From positions 1 to 42,374 of the forward strand of contig WNYE01000155.1 of assembly GCA_021396245.1 (NCBI GenBank): 42,374 nucleotides of DNA, read 5' to 3'. Every line of letters starts with the position of its first letter. The stretch's first letter is position 1. Origin of the DNA: Sporothrix humicola. Lineage: Eukaryota; Ascomycota; Sordariomycetes; Ophiostomatales; Ophiostomataceae. The translations under genes were made by a program, and so were the position numbers. The notes below the pieces were generated by a model that was not told where the DNA came from, did no database searches, and saw only the letters and a program-made list of their open reading frames with translations. This document shows, piece by piece, positions 28,882 to 37,832 of this stretch.

Positions 28882-31800
28882 ATGCAGCTCAAGCACGAAG
28901 AAACCACCGGCAGCCCGGCCCTGCCGGTCGAACAGCCCGTCGAAGAGCCCAAGCGTCTCCCTACGTCGACGGCTGCTCTGTCCTCGATCAACGGCCCGAC
29001 CTACGCCACGGCTCAGCTGCTCGTCCAGCAGGTCGCCTACAAGCTGTCCGACAAGATCTTTGCCTACTCGCCCGAGACGTTCGACCTGGACGTCGCCGCC
29101 CGCCACTGGGAGAGCCAGCAGGAGAAGAACGTCCACGGCTACCCGACGACGGTTGTGCCTCTGCAGACCCGTGCCGGTGCCGGCGCTTTTGCCCTCGGCT
29201 ACCTGTTCTCGGAGGACTTTGACAAGAGCAAGCGCAACTACCCCCAGACGCTGGTTGCCCCCACGGCCAGCCTGCGCAGCCTGCGTGCCTCGCTCGACCA
29301 GCTTTCGCTGCTGTACGGCGTGGCCAGCCCCTTTGTGGCCCACGTCGCCGCGCTCGACTACGCTGCCCAGGACGGTCTGGTCGGCGACTACAGCGCTGCT
29401 CTGCAGACGGCCGAGGAGCTGGGCCTGGGCCTGGTGGCCAGCACGTCCGCGGCCGAGGCGCAGCACATTGCCCTCTTTGCGACGCTCGCGGCCCAGATCC
29501 TGCCGACGCTCCATGTCTACGACGGCCTGCGCACTGCCCGCGAGACTGTCCGCGTCACCGATGCTCTGAGCGAGGCCCACATTGCCGAGGCCTTTTCGCG
29601 CCTGTCGGCCCTGCGCGACGAGCGCGGCGCCCTCAGCAAGCGCCTGGACCACGCCGGCCAGCTGCTGGAGCTGCTGCAGGCCTTCAACAACGAGCTTGGC
29701 ACGGCCTACCAACCCTTTGAGTACCAAGGCCACGACGAGGCCGAGTCGGTCATTGTTGCCTTTGGCAGCATCGAGGCTCAGCTGGCGGCCCAGACTGTTG
29801 CCCGCCTGGCTGTCCAGGGCCACAAGGTCGGCGCTGTCAACGTGCGCGTCTACCGCCCGTTCATCGAGGAGGCGTTCCTGAGCGTTCTGCCGCCCACGGT
29901 CCGCCGCATTGCCGTGCTGGGCCAGGTCCAGAACGAGCTCGCCGTCAACGAGTCGGCCGTCCAGTCGGCTCTGTTCGCTGACGTCCTGGCCACTGTCGCC
30001 TTCTCCAGCAAGTGGACCGAGACACCTGCCATCATCGACGTCAAGTACGCTGCCGCCGATGTGCCCACGCCCTCGTTCATCACCTCGATTCTCCAGACTC
30101 TGGTTGGCAAGCCCGGCCAGGTCGCCGAGGAGTCGCAGTACGCCGTCTCGCTCGTCCCCGAGCAGGTTCAGCAGTACACCTTCTACGACGTCGACACCTC
30201 GGCTGCTCTTGCTGCGCCCGCCGCCATTGCCCGCGTCATTGCCGAGCAGCCCGGCGCCAACGTCTCGACCCACAACGTCCACGACAACCTGATCCAGGGC
30301 GGTGTTGTGCGCACCGACATCCGCAAGGCCAACAAGGCCCTGAGCGCTCCTTTCGCCGTCGAGGCCGCCAACGTCACGGTCGTCGGCGAGGAGAAGCTGC
30401 TCAAGGAGATTGACGTGCTGTCGGGCGCCAAGCCCGGCTCGACCCTGATTGTCCGTCTGCCCAACTTCAAGGCCGAGGACGCCGAGAAGCGCATCCCTGC
30501 CAACGTCCGCCAGGCCCTGCGTCTCAAGCAGGTCCGCCTGTACGCTGTGGACACGGCTGCCGTCCCGGCCGTCGAGGAGCACAGCAAGGTTCTGCTCGAG
30601 CAGGCGTTCCTGCAGGTCGCCTACCCCGAGCTGGCTGCCGACGACCTGGTGCGCCTGGCTGCTGCCGTCAACGACATTGAGGCCGCCCGCGCCTGCGCCG
30701 AGGCTCTGCCCACAGTCCTTGTGGCCGTCGAGGTCCCTGAGACCTGGGCCGAGGTTCCCGCCGACTTTGTCGCACCCTCTGCCCTCGTCAAGACGCTCAA
30801 GGCCTCGAGCTTTGCCGTCTTTGACAAGTCCGAGGTCGAGCCCGCCACCGAGGTCAGCGACTGGCAGGCCGCCGCCAAGGGCCTCGCCTTCAAGGAGGTC
30901 TATGGCACGCAGACGTCGGTCCGCCCCGACCTGCCCGTCAACACGGCTGTCGTTACTGTGTCTGAGAACCGCCGCCTCACGCCCCTCGAGTACGAGCGCA
31001 ACATCTTCCACATTGAGTTTGACCTCGGTTCCTCGGGCGTCACCTACAAGATCGGCGAGGCCCTGGGCGTGCACGCCGACAACGACACGGCCCTGGTCGA
31101 GGAGTTTATCGAGTTCTACGGCCTCGACGCCAACGCGCTCGTGCAGGTGCCCTCGCGCGAGGACGCCGCCGTGTTCGAGTCGCGCACCGTCTACCAGGCC
31201 CTCGTGCAGAACGTCGACATTCTCGGCAAGCCGCCCAAGCGCTTCTACGAGGCCCTGGCCGAGTTTGCCACCGACGACGCCGAGCGCGCCAAGCTGACCG
31301 CCCTGGGCGGCAAGGAGGGCGCCGAGGAGTTCAAGAAGTACAGCGAGGTCGACACCGTGTCGTACGTCGATGTTCTCCAGGAGTTCCAGTCGGCCCACCC
31401 GTCCATCCAGGACCTCGTGCGCATCGTCTCGCCGTCCAAGCGCCGCGAGTACTCAATCGCCTCGGCCCAGGCCGTCACGCCCAACTCGGTCGCCCTCATG
31501 ATCGTCGTCGTCGACTGGGTCGACTCCCGCGGCCGCAAGCGCTACGGCAACGCTTCGCGCTACCTGTCCCTGCTCAAGCCGGGCGCGCAGGTGACGGTGA
31601 GTGTCAAGCCCTCCGTCATGAAGCTGCCCGCCAAGTCCACCACGCCGCTCATCATGGCCGGTCTCGGTACCGGTCTGGCGCCCTTCCGCGCGTTCGTCCA
31701 GTACCGCGCCATGCAAAAGGCCCGCGGCGAGGAGATTGGCTCCATCCTGCTGTTCATGGGCTCGCGCCATCAGCGCGAGGAGTACCTGTACGGCGAGGAG

Positions 31801-32103
31801 TGGGAGGCGTACGTCGATGCGGGTGTCGTCACGCTGCTGGGCGCCGCCTTCTCGCGCGACCAGCCTGAGAAGATCTACATCCAGGACCGCATGCGCCAGA
31901 GCATGGACGCCGTCATCAAGGCCTACATTCACGAGGAGGGCTCCTTCTTCCTGTGCGGCCCGACCTGGCCTGTGCCTGACCTGACGGACGTCCTCATGGA
32001 GTCGATTGCCAAGGAGGCCAAGGCGAGCGGCCGCAAGGTCGACCCGCACAAGGAGATTGACCGCCTCAAGGAGGACGGCCGCTACGTCCTGGAGGTTTAC
32101 TAG
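28882..32103 (+). CDS. met10: Sulfite reductase [NADPH] flavoprotein alpha subunit
   Basis: This cytosolic subunit takes electrons from NADPH through FAD and passes them to the siroheme beta subunit, which reduces sulfite to sulfide for cysteine and methionine synthesis. The intronless frame gives 1,073 residues, close to yeast Met10 (about 1,035). The N-terminal two thirds contain the pyruvate-ferredoxin-oxidoreductase-like region typical of fungal alpha subunits, without a flavodoxin domain. The FAD module begins near residue 695 (LEYERNIFHIEF), with the FAD motif RREYSIAS near 854. The NADPH module has GTGLAPFRAF near 930, GSRHQREEYLY near 955, CGPTWPVPD near 1023 and the C-terminal aromatic end YVLEVY. 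I chose the ATG at 28882, preceded by a good CCACC-type context. It is convergent with the AAA ATPase gene. Confidence 0.95.
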   Translation: MQLKHEETTGSPALPVEQPVEEPKRLPTSTAALSSINGPTYATAQLLVQQVAYKLSDKIFAYSPETFDLDVAARHWESQQEKNVHGYPTTVVPLQTRAGAGAFALGYLFSEDFDKSKRNYPQTLVAPTASLRSLRASLDQLSLLYGVASPFVAHVAALDYAAQDGLVGDYSAALQTAEELGLGLVASTSAAEAQHIALFATLAAQILPTLHVYDGLRTARETVRVTDALSEAHIAEAFSRLSALRDERGALSKRLDHAGQLLELLQAFNNELGTAYQPFEYQGHDEAESVIVAFGSIEAQLAAQTVARLAVQGHKVGAVNVRVYRPFIEEAFLSVLPPTVRRIAVLGQVQNELAVNESAVQSALFADVLATVAFSSKWTETPAIIDVKYAAADVPTPSFITSILQTLVGKPGQVAEESQYAVSLVPEQVQQYTFYDVDTSAALAAPAAIARVIAEQPGANVSTHNVHDNLIQGGVVRTDIRKANKALSAPFAVEAANVTVVGEEKLLKEIDVLSGAKPGSTLIVRLPNFKAEDAEKRIPANVRQALRLKQVRLYAVDTAAVPAVEEHSKVLLEQAFLQVAYPELAADDLVRLAAAVNDIEAARACAEALPTVLVAVEVPETWAEVPADFVAPSALVKTLKASSFAVFDKSEVEPATEVSDWQAAAKGLAFKEVYGTQTSVRPDLPVNTAVVTVSENRRLTPLEYERNIFHIEFDLGSSGVTYKIGEALGVHADNDTALVEEFIEFYGLDANALVQVPSREDAAVFESRTVYQALVQNVDILGKPPKRFYEALAEFATDDAERAKLTALGGKEGAEEFKKYSEVDTVSYVDVLQEFQSAHPSIQDLVRIVSPSKRREYSIASAQAVTPNSVALMIVVVDWVDSRGRKRYGNASRYLSLLKPGAQVTVSVKPSVMKLPAKSTTPLIMAGLGTGLAPFRAFVQYRAMQKARGEEIGSILLFMGSRHQREEYLYGEEWEAYVDAGVVTLLGAAFSRDQPEKIYIQDRMRQSMDAVIKAYIHEEGSFFLCGPTWPVPDLTDVLMESIAKEAKASGRKVDPHKEIDRLKEDGRYVLEVY

Positions 32104-32438
32104 ACGACGAGAGTCGTCTTTTGATATTACTTTTGTATTCCTTTTTGTCATGTTTATTTCTTGTAACTCTTGCATACTGTTTGCATTTTTTCTTTCATAA
32201 AAGTCATTAGTTTTTTGCGTCTAGAGTAGTTTCCTAGAACGCGTTGCTACTCCCAAGATTGATTAAAATATCATATATATTTCCTGGGTATCATCTTACT
32301 TCTCCCGCCGTGACTGCATTCCATAAATATACCAAAACAGAACAAAACAAAATAAAAACCAGACCCAAACGTGAAACTAGAGCGGAGTAAACAAAACGCA
32401 AATCAAAACAAACCCAAATGAACCGTTCGGCTGTCCCT
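32104..32438. other. Convergent 3' regions of MET10 and the AAA ATPase gene
   Basis: Two genes end toward each other across 335 bp of A/T-rich DNA. The segment should hold both polyadenylation regions, and their transcripts may overlap. I see no gene in it. Confidence 0.6.
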
Positions 32439-35387
32439 TTACTCGTCATCACTGTCTTCATCACTGTCGTCCTCCTCCTCGTCATCCACGTCGTGTCCCT
32501 CTTCTTCATGGACAAACTCGCCATTGGCCTCCCTCTCCTCCTTTTCCTTCTTGGCTGCCTCCTTGGCCAGCTTCTTTGCCTTTTTGTCGGCCTTTTTCTT
32601 TGCTTTCTCTGCCTCTAGTCGGGCCATGCGGACCTTGTGCTGGCGCACTTGTCGGTCGCTTAGGGCGTGCAGCTTCTCCAAAACATCCTGGTGCGCCATG
32701 ACGATGCTGCGCTCCAGGTTATTCTCGAGCACAATCAGGACCTGCTCGAGACCCAGATCCTCCTCCTCGGCACGCGCAAACGCCAGCGACGTGCGGACAT
32801 AGTTCTTAATGTCACGGCCGTTACTGTGCACTTCGCCGAGCGTGGTGAACAGGAGGTCGTCGAGGGGCGGGTCGCCAGCCACGACTAGTTCCTTGCCCTT
32901 GCCCTTGTCTTTTTCGTCCTTTTCGTCTCCTTCCTGTGGCTCTTCGGCAGGAGCTTTTGTGAACGGCACCCCGTTTGCCTCCGCCTCCGCCTCTTCGTCG
33001 TTGCACCACACGAGAGGGTCCTTGTTGCGCCGGCAGGCACGCACCACATGCTCGCGCCAGATATTGGCGCGCCACTCCTTGGTCAGCTCACCGTACTCGA
33101 TCGTGACGTGGATACGGTTGTAGAACGCATTGTCGAAATCGTCGTGCCGGTTGGTCGTCAGGAACAACATGCCACGGTAGTACTCGAGCATTCTCAAAAA
33201 GACGGCCACAATGGCGTTCCGCCGCAGATCCTGGGTTGTGCGCTGGCTCATGAGCACGTCGGCCTCGTCGAGAAGCACGACGGCGTTCCAGCGGGCGCCC
33301 AACCGGAAGATTTCAGACAATTGCTTCTCAAGGTCCTTGACTTCGATGCTCAGCTCGCCCGTGCTGACGTGGTAGAGCGGTCGGCGCGTGCTTTCCGAGA
33401 CACTCTCGGCCGTCAGCGTCTTTCCGAGACCGGGCGCGCCATGCAACAGGAAAATCAGGCCCTTGCCTTTGCCCTCAATCAGATCGTCGTACATGTCGGC
33501 CTGGCTGCCGCCGTCGAAACCCTTGACCAGGCGGTGGACGAGGCGCTTCTTGTCCGGCGACAGCTGCAGCGAGTTGAACGGGTCGGCCTTCCACTCGATT
33601 TCGCGGAGGTTGCTAATGACACAATAATAAACCCAGAGCTTGCGGTCGAGCAGGAACGCGACGACATTGCGACGGCAGATGAGATAGTCCTCGTCAGTCA
33701 ACTCAAAGGTGCGGGGTGCAAAGGCCTTGGGGTCGAGCAGCCATGCGTCCTCGCCGTCTTTGTCTACGCCGGGACTTGCACTATCGTCGTCGTTGTCTTC
33801 GTAGTCCTTTTGTATGCCTCCCGAGCCCGAACCCGAGCCAGAGCCCGACCCGGAGAAATTCGACTGGACGAGGTCGCGCAGGCGCTGGTGCACGCCCATG
33901 ACGGGCATCGAGTTGGACGTCAGGCTGATTTCGCGCTTGGACGTCGCCGAAAAGTGCTCTGTGAGACAGGATGACACCGTGCGGCCGATATCGTCGTCGG
34001 CGTTGCTCATCTTGTTCTCGGCCGTGCGGTCGATAATAACACGCGTATCGACAAAGACACTGTTCTTGGCGCCAAACGCTTTTAGTTGTTTCTCGCTGTC
34101 GCGGTTCACTAGGTCGACGGAGCCCTTGTAGTGCATGAAGCTGAAGTCGCGCGTGCAGTAGTCCACGTACAGCTTGCCGCGTTTAATGAGGGCGGCGCGG
34201 ATCTCGGCACGGCGGTTTTCTTCGATCAAACTCAGCGGCAATAGGTTCAGGTGGTGGTCCTTGTGGATGTCCTTGACACCGTCGAACCACTTGATGGTCT
34301 TGGTCTCGCTCTTGAGGTAGAAGCGCGTTCCGTCATGGTATCCAAACAACGCCTGGATCTCCCAGCAGGGGCCCTTCTTCTCTTGCGAAAAGGCGACGCT
34401 CTCCACCAGGAAGCATGAGCTCTTCTCGAGCGGCAGGCCCGGATGGATGGCTAAAACGGGCTCGTAAGGCGGAAACAGCGTCCACACCATGGGGAACGTG
34501 ATCTTGCCGTGCGGCACAAGACTGTTGTACGTCTCGATGATCTTGTCGTGGCCAATGGGCGCATGGATAAAGTCGACAAGGTTGGCCAGCTCGCGGCGCG
34601 TCGACGCAGCCGTGGCCGGGTCGTGCTGCAGCTCTCGCAGGCTGGTCCGCAAGAAGAAGAGACACCGGAAGGGATACTCAATGATAATGGGCTCGTCGCC
34701 CGTGTCCAGAGTCAGCTCCCGGTAGCGCTTGGCGATGGTCCGGAAGATGTTCTTGAGGCCGTCGGACTGGATCTCCAGCGTAAAGTCGGCCTTGATGCCG
34801 CCCTGCGGGTTGTCGTTGACCTCGGCCTTGAGCAGAATGGCATAGTCGCGGAACGGCTTCTCTTCGGCCTCGGCGAGGACTTGCGTGTACCGCGAGCGGT
34901 ATGTCTTGAACTTGTACGTCTCAAGACCAATGACGCGCTTCTTGCCCTCGCCGTCGCTGAATTGGACGACCTTTTTCAGGTCGGGGATGAAGTCGCCGGG
35001 CTCACGCTTTTGGCCCTTTTTCTTTTTGCCATTCTTGCCGGACTTGGTGGGTTTGCTCTCAGGCTCTGGTGTGTTTTTGAAGGCATTGGTAGCATCCGCG
35101 TCCGCACTGGCTCCCAAGTTGGTGCTGGGACCGGCGCTGCTGGAAGCGCCTTGTGTTTGTACAACCGGGATACCGGGAGGCACGCCAAGAACGGATGCGG
35201 CATCGTTCAATGGAGCTGCACCGTTGGGCTGTGAAGGGCCGGCTGGTCCTGTTGCGGCCCCCTCTGGCACGGTTGCAAGACCCGCGGTGGCGGCATCCAC
35301 CGCAGCTTTCGCCATCTCTTCCGGCTTGGGAAGAAATTGGCCGCCGAGAATCTTCTCATACTCGGCGATGACGCTGTTGTACTCCAT
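32439..35387 (-). CDS. AAA-family ATPase with N-terminal DUF7025-like domain
   Basis: This ATPase belongs to a fungal-expanded AAA group; substrates are unknown. The 982-residue product starts at an ATG at 35387. It has a disordered N terminus, a basic KKKGQKR patch near residues 120-130, a DUF7025-like region around 270-430, and a (GS)n linker near 516. The AAA core follows: Walker A GAPGLGKT near 652, Walker B VVLLDEAD near 706, and sensor LTTNRHDD near 742 before NRIHVTIEYGEL. The C-terminal tail is a Lys/Glu-rich coiled coil ending in a purely acidic stretch, which could bind basic partners or chromatin. There is one ATPase module, not two as in Cdc48. It is intronless and divergent from the 37833 gene. 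Confidence 0.88.
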   Translation of the reverse strand: MEYNSVIAEYEKILGGQFLPKPEEMAKAAVDAATAGLATVPEGAATGPAGPSQPNGAAPLNDAASVLGVPPGIPVVQTQGASSSAGPSTNLGASADADATNAFKNTPEPESKPTKSGKNGKKKKGQKREPGDFIPDLKKVVQFSDGEGKKRVIGLETYKFKTYRSRYTQVLAEAEEKPFRDYAILLKAEVNDNPQGGIKADFTLEIQSDGLKNIFRTIAKRYRELTLDTGDEPIIIEYPFRCLFFLRTSLRELQHDPATAASTRRELANLVDFIHAPIGHDKIIETYNSLVPHGKITFPMVWTLFPPYEPVLAIHPGLPLEKSSCFLVESVAFSQEKKGPCWEIQALFGYHDGTRFYLKSETKTIKWFDGVKDIHKDHHLNLLPLSLIEENRRAEIRAALIKRGKLYVDYCTRDFSFMHYKGSVDLVNRDSEKQLKAFGAKNSVFVDTRVIIDRTAENKMSNADDDIGRTVSSCLTEHFSATSKREISLTSNSMPVMGVHQRLRDLVQSNFSGSGSGSGSGSGGIQKDYEDNDDDSASPGVDKDGEDAWLLDPKAFAPRTFELTDEDYLICRRNVVAFLLDRKLWVYYCVISNLREIEWKADPFNSLQLSPDKKRLVHRLVKGFDGGSQADMYDDLIEGKGKGLIFLLHGAPGLGKTLTAESVSESTRRPLYHVSTGELSIEVKDLEKQLSEIFRLGARWNAVVLLDEADVLMSQRTTQDLRRNAIVAVFLRMLEYYRGMLFLTTNRHDDFDNAFYNRIHVTIEYGELTKEWRANIWREHVVRACRRNKDPLVWCNDEEAEAEANGVPFTKAPAEEPQEGDEKDEKDKGKGKELVVAGDPPLDDLLFTTLGEVHSNGRDIKNYVRTSLAFARAEEEDLGLEQVLIVLENNLERSIVMAHQDVLEKLHALSDRQVRQHKVRMARLEAEKAKKKADKKAKKLAKEAAKKEKEEREANGEFVHEEEGHDVDDEEEDDSDEDSDDE

Positions 35388-37832
35388 CTTGTGTGTGACG
35401 ATGTGAGACAGCGAATGTGTTGGTGATGTTGTTCAATGACGTGAAGGGATAAGGGAAAAGAACATCAGGAATAAGAAATCAAAATAAAAAAGAAAGCCAA
35501 GATGTCATACCAAGACTTGTGATATTATATTTTGCTCTCACATCGCCTGGTTGGATCAACACGCCAGAAGATCTCCAGCTAAGCTATGGACAAAGTACTT
35601 TGTACTCTATGCTCCCATGCAGATACATGATCACTTCTTCAATAAATGGGATCCCTCCAAGAGCCGCCACATACGCTGACGGAGAGTGCTTACCGGTTTG
35701 GGCATCCGCGCGCATCAGAATGCTATTCCTGGGGGCAGAAAGCCAGACCACAGAGGGTCCATGGGAGCGGCTGGGCAGTGAGACCATGCGGCAAGGCAGT
35801 CAAGGCTGGACTTGCAGGGGTATTCTGTGATATTGTTAAGCAACGACAACGTAACCCAAGCCCTGTCAGGCTCTGAGTCCTGTGCTCAAATTTTCGCCGC
35901 AAAGTTGCATTTTTATTTGTGTGTGTGTCTTTCTGATTTTAGGCGACACGGAATGATGGTCGAGGCTTCGGGCGGAACAGGACAAAGTGAGCAGGAAAAG
36001 AAAACGAAAAGAGGAAAAGAGGAAAAAAAAAAGAAAATGTGCATGGATCGTTGGGCGGACTGGGGACACCGCGAATCCTTCGACAAGTAGTTTATTCTTC
36101 GTGGATCAAGAAATTCAACGCGAGGGCTGTAGGGGACGCCGGCTGTTCATTTTCCACACGAATATAGGAAAAACAATGAGAAACATCAAGGAGCTTCTTT
36201 TAATTCATTCATCTCTCTTCTCGATGTGTCTCTCAACAATCAGAATCTCAACTGCACATCATCGAGACCGACGGATTGTTGTGCGAAACAAATGTGGGCA
36301 GAAGTTGGGCACTTGGCAAAGCACAGCCTGAAGCCACAGCGACTGCAGGCTGCCTCTTATTGGTGGTAGTCGGCCTGCTATGGGGGCATTTCGAGACATA
36401 AAGGAACAGAGGGCCAGCAGAGATGGCCAGAAAGGAGGAGGACCAAAGGTGACAGGCTGTTCAAGGTAGTGGTGATTGTGGGTATTTTGACGAAGCAGGG
36501 ATCTGGAGAAAAGAGGGAGAAGAGGATAGGATGGGAGAAAGAGAAAAAGAGAGGGTAAAAAAGAGATAGAACAGACACGGAGACAAAGACAGGAGGAAAG
36601 AGCTCCCGACATGAAAAAAAGGAAAGATACGCGAAAGGCTTTGTGGCTGTGGTCGAGGCTTACAGGCTGGCTCTTGCCCATTTGGGACAGCATACGACAT
36701 ATATTTGGACCACAAAATGCGCAGCCTTGCGACAAGGAAGGAGCGAATGCAAACTGGATAAACGAGAAGGAGAGATGGAGAAAAAGAGGAAAGAACGACC
36801 TCGAGCGTTGATGAATTCGACAGCGAAGAACAATAAAACAAGATCCTCGTCAAGGAAAGTGCGAACGGGCGAATAATCGACCTGCGTTTTGACGGAAGGA
36901 TGTAAGCTCGAGCTTACCCATGGCCCCTGTTGTGGCTTGGCCAGAGGTCCTCTTTCTGCACTCTTGTGTACTTCGTACTTTTCCCAGAGACAATACAAAC
37001 CAGGGTCGGATCAATCACCACATTCGACAAGATACCCAGCACATTTTCGACAAGTAACTTGACAGGCAACCCATGCCATTCTCGCTCTCGTCTTTTGCCA
37101 CTCACGATGTGCACGACCCACAAAGCCAACAGAGCCGCATCCTGCGGCAACGAAATGCACGGCCCGCCCCTCCTTCGCCCCGATTAGCGCTCGACACTTG
37201 GTGATGCTTATGTTTTTAGTGCACAGCGAGCCCGTCTCTCCCGAGTGGAGTGTCGCCTAAGAAGACTGGGTACATGGATGGGAGATATCCCAAGGGTACG
37301 TGATGGGTGGACAGCCTGGATGAACTATTACGGTCTTTACGGAGGGCGAAGCATGGTTGAATGGCGATTGGATGGCAGATGGCTGCCCGATGGCAAGGCA
37401 ATCTGCCAGTTTGTCTTGTCTCTTTTGTCTTTTGTCATCCTTTTATCTTTTGATCTTTTCATCTTTGTCATTCTTCTCCCACTTTCCCCGAGCACGCGGC
37501 CAGCCTTACGATTGGAGACCTCTTCCTTGCTCTTCCTGACGCCAAAGATTGGCCGAGAGATTTATGCTCTGACATTCCCCTCGACCCACGAGTACATTTC
37601 GCGCCTGGCGCCTAACGGCTTGTTGACTTCCGTCCCTTTGTTTCCTTGTCTTGTTTTTTGACAAGCCGAGAGAAGCTTTTGTGGCGAATTCTTTAAACAT
37701 TGTTTACTTGCACCTGTTTACTTGCACCTGTTTACCCTGCCAACAAGTTGACATCACCAAGACATTTTCACATACGTTTTTACACATTACACACGATCTC
37801 ATTGCTTCACATCCCCAACACCCTTGGTCAAC
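35388..37832. other. Divergent intergenic region between AAA ATPase and the 37833 gene
   Basis: This 2.4-kb stretch should hold two promoters facing away from each other. Pyrimidine-rich leader sequence marks the right end. A 14-bp tandem repeat carrying TGTTTAC lies at 37701-37735. The reading frames here are short, and none resembles a known protein. Confidence 0.5.
37701..37735. promoter_or_regulatory. Three forkhead-type TGTTTAC motifs at 14-bp spacing
   Basis: TGTTTAC occurs at 37701, 37715 and 37729, each exactly 14 bp from the last, as part of a tandem repeat. The core (GTAAACA on the other strand) is the forkhead recognition sequence. The array ends about 100 bp before the start codon of the downstream gene. 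Confidence 0.4.

Noticed and set aside
28807..31398. 863-codon minus-strand frame opposite MET10
   Set aside because: It is the antisense shadow of a strongly biased, GC-rich coding sequence; the plus-strand product is a clear family member with all motifs.
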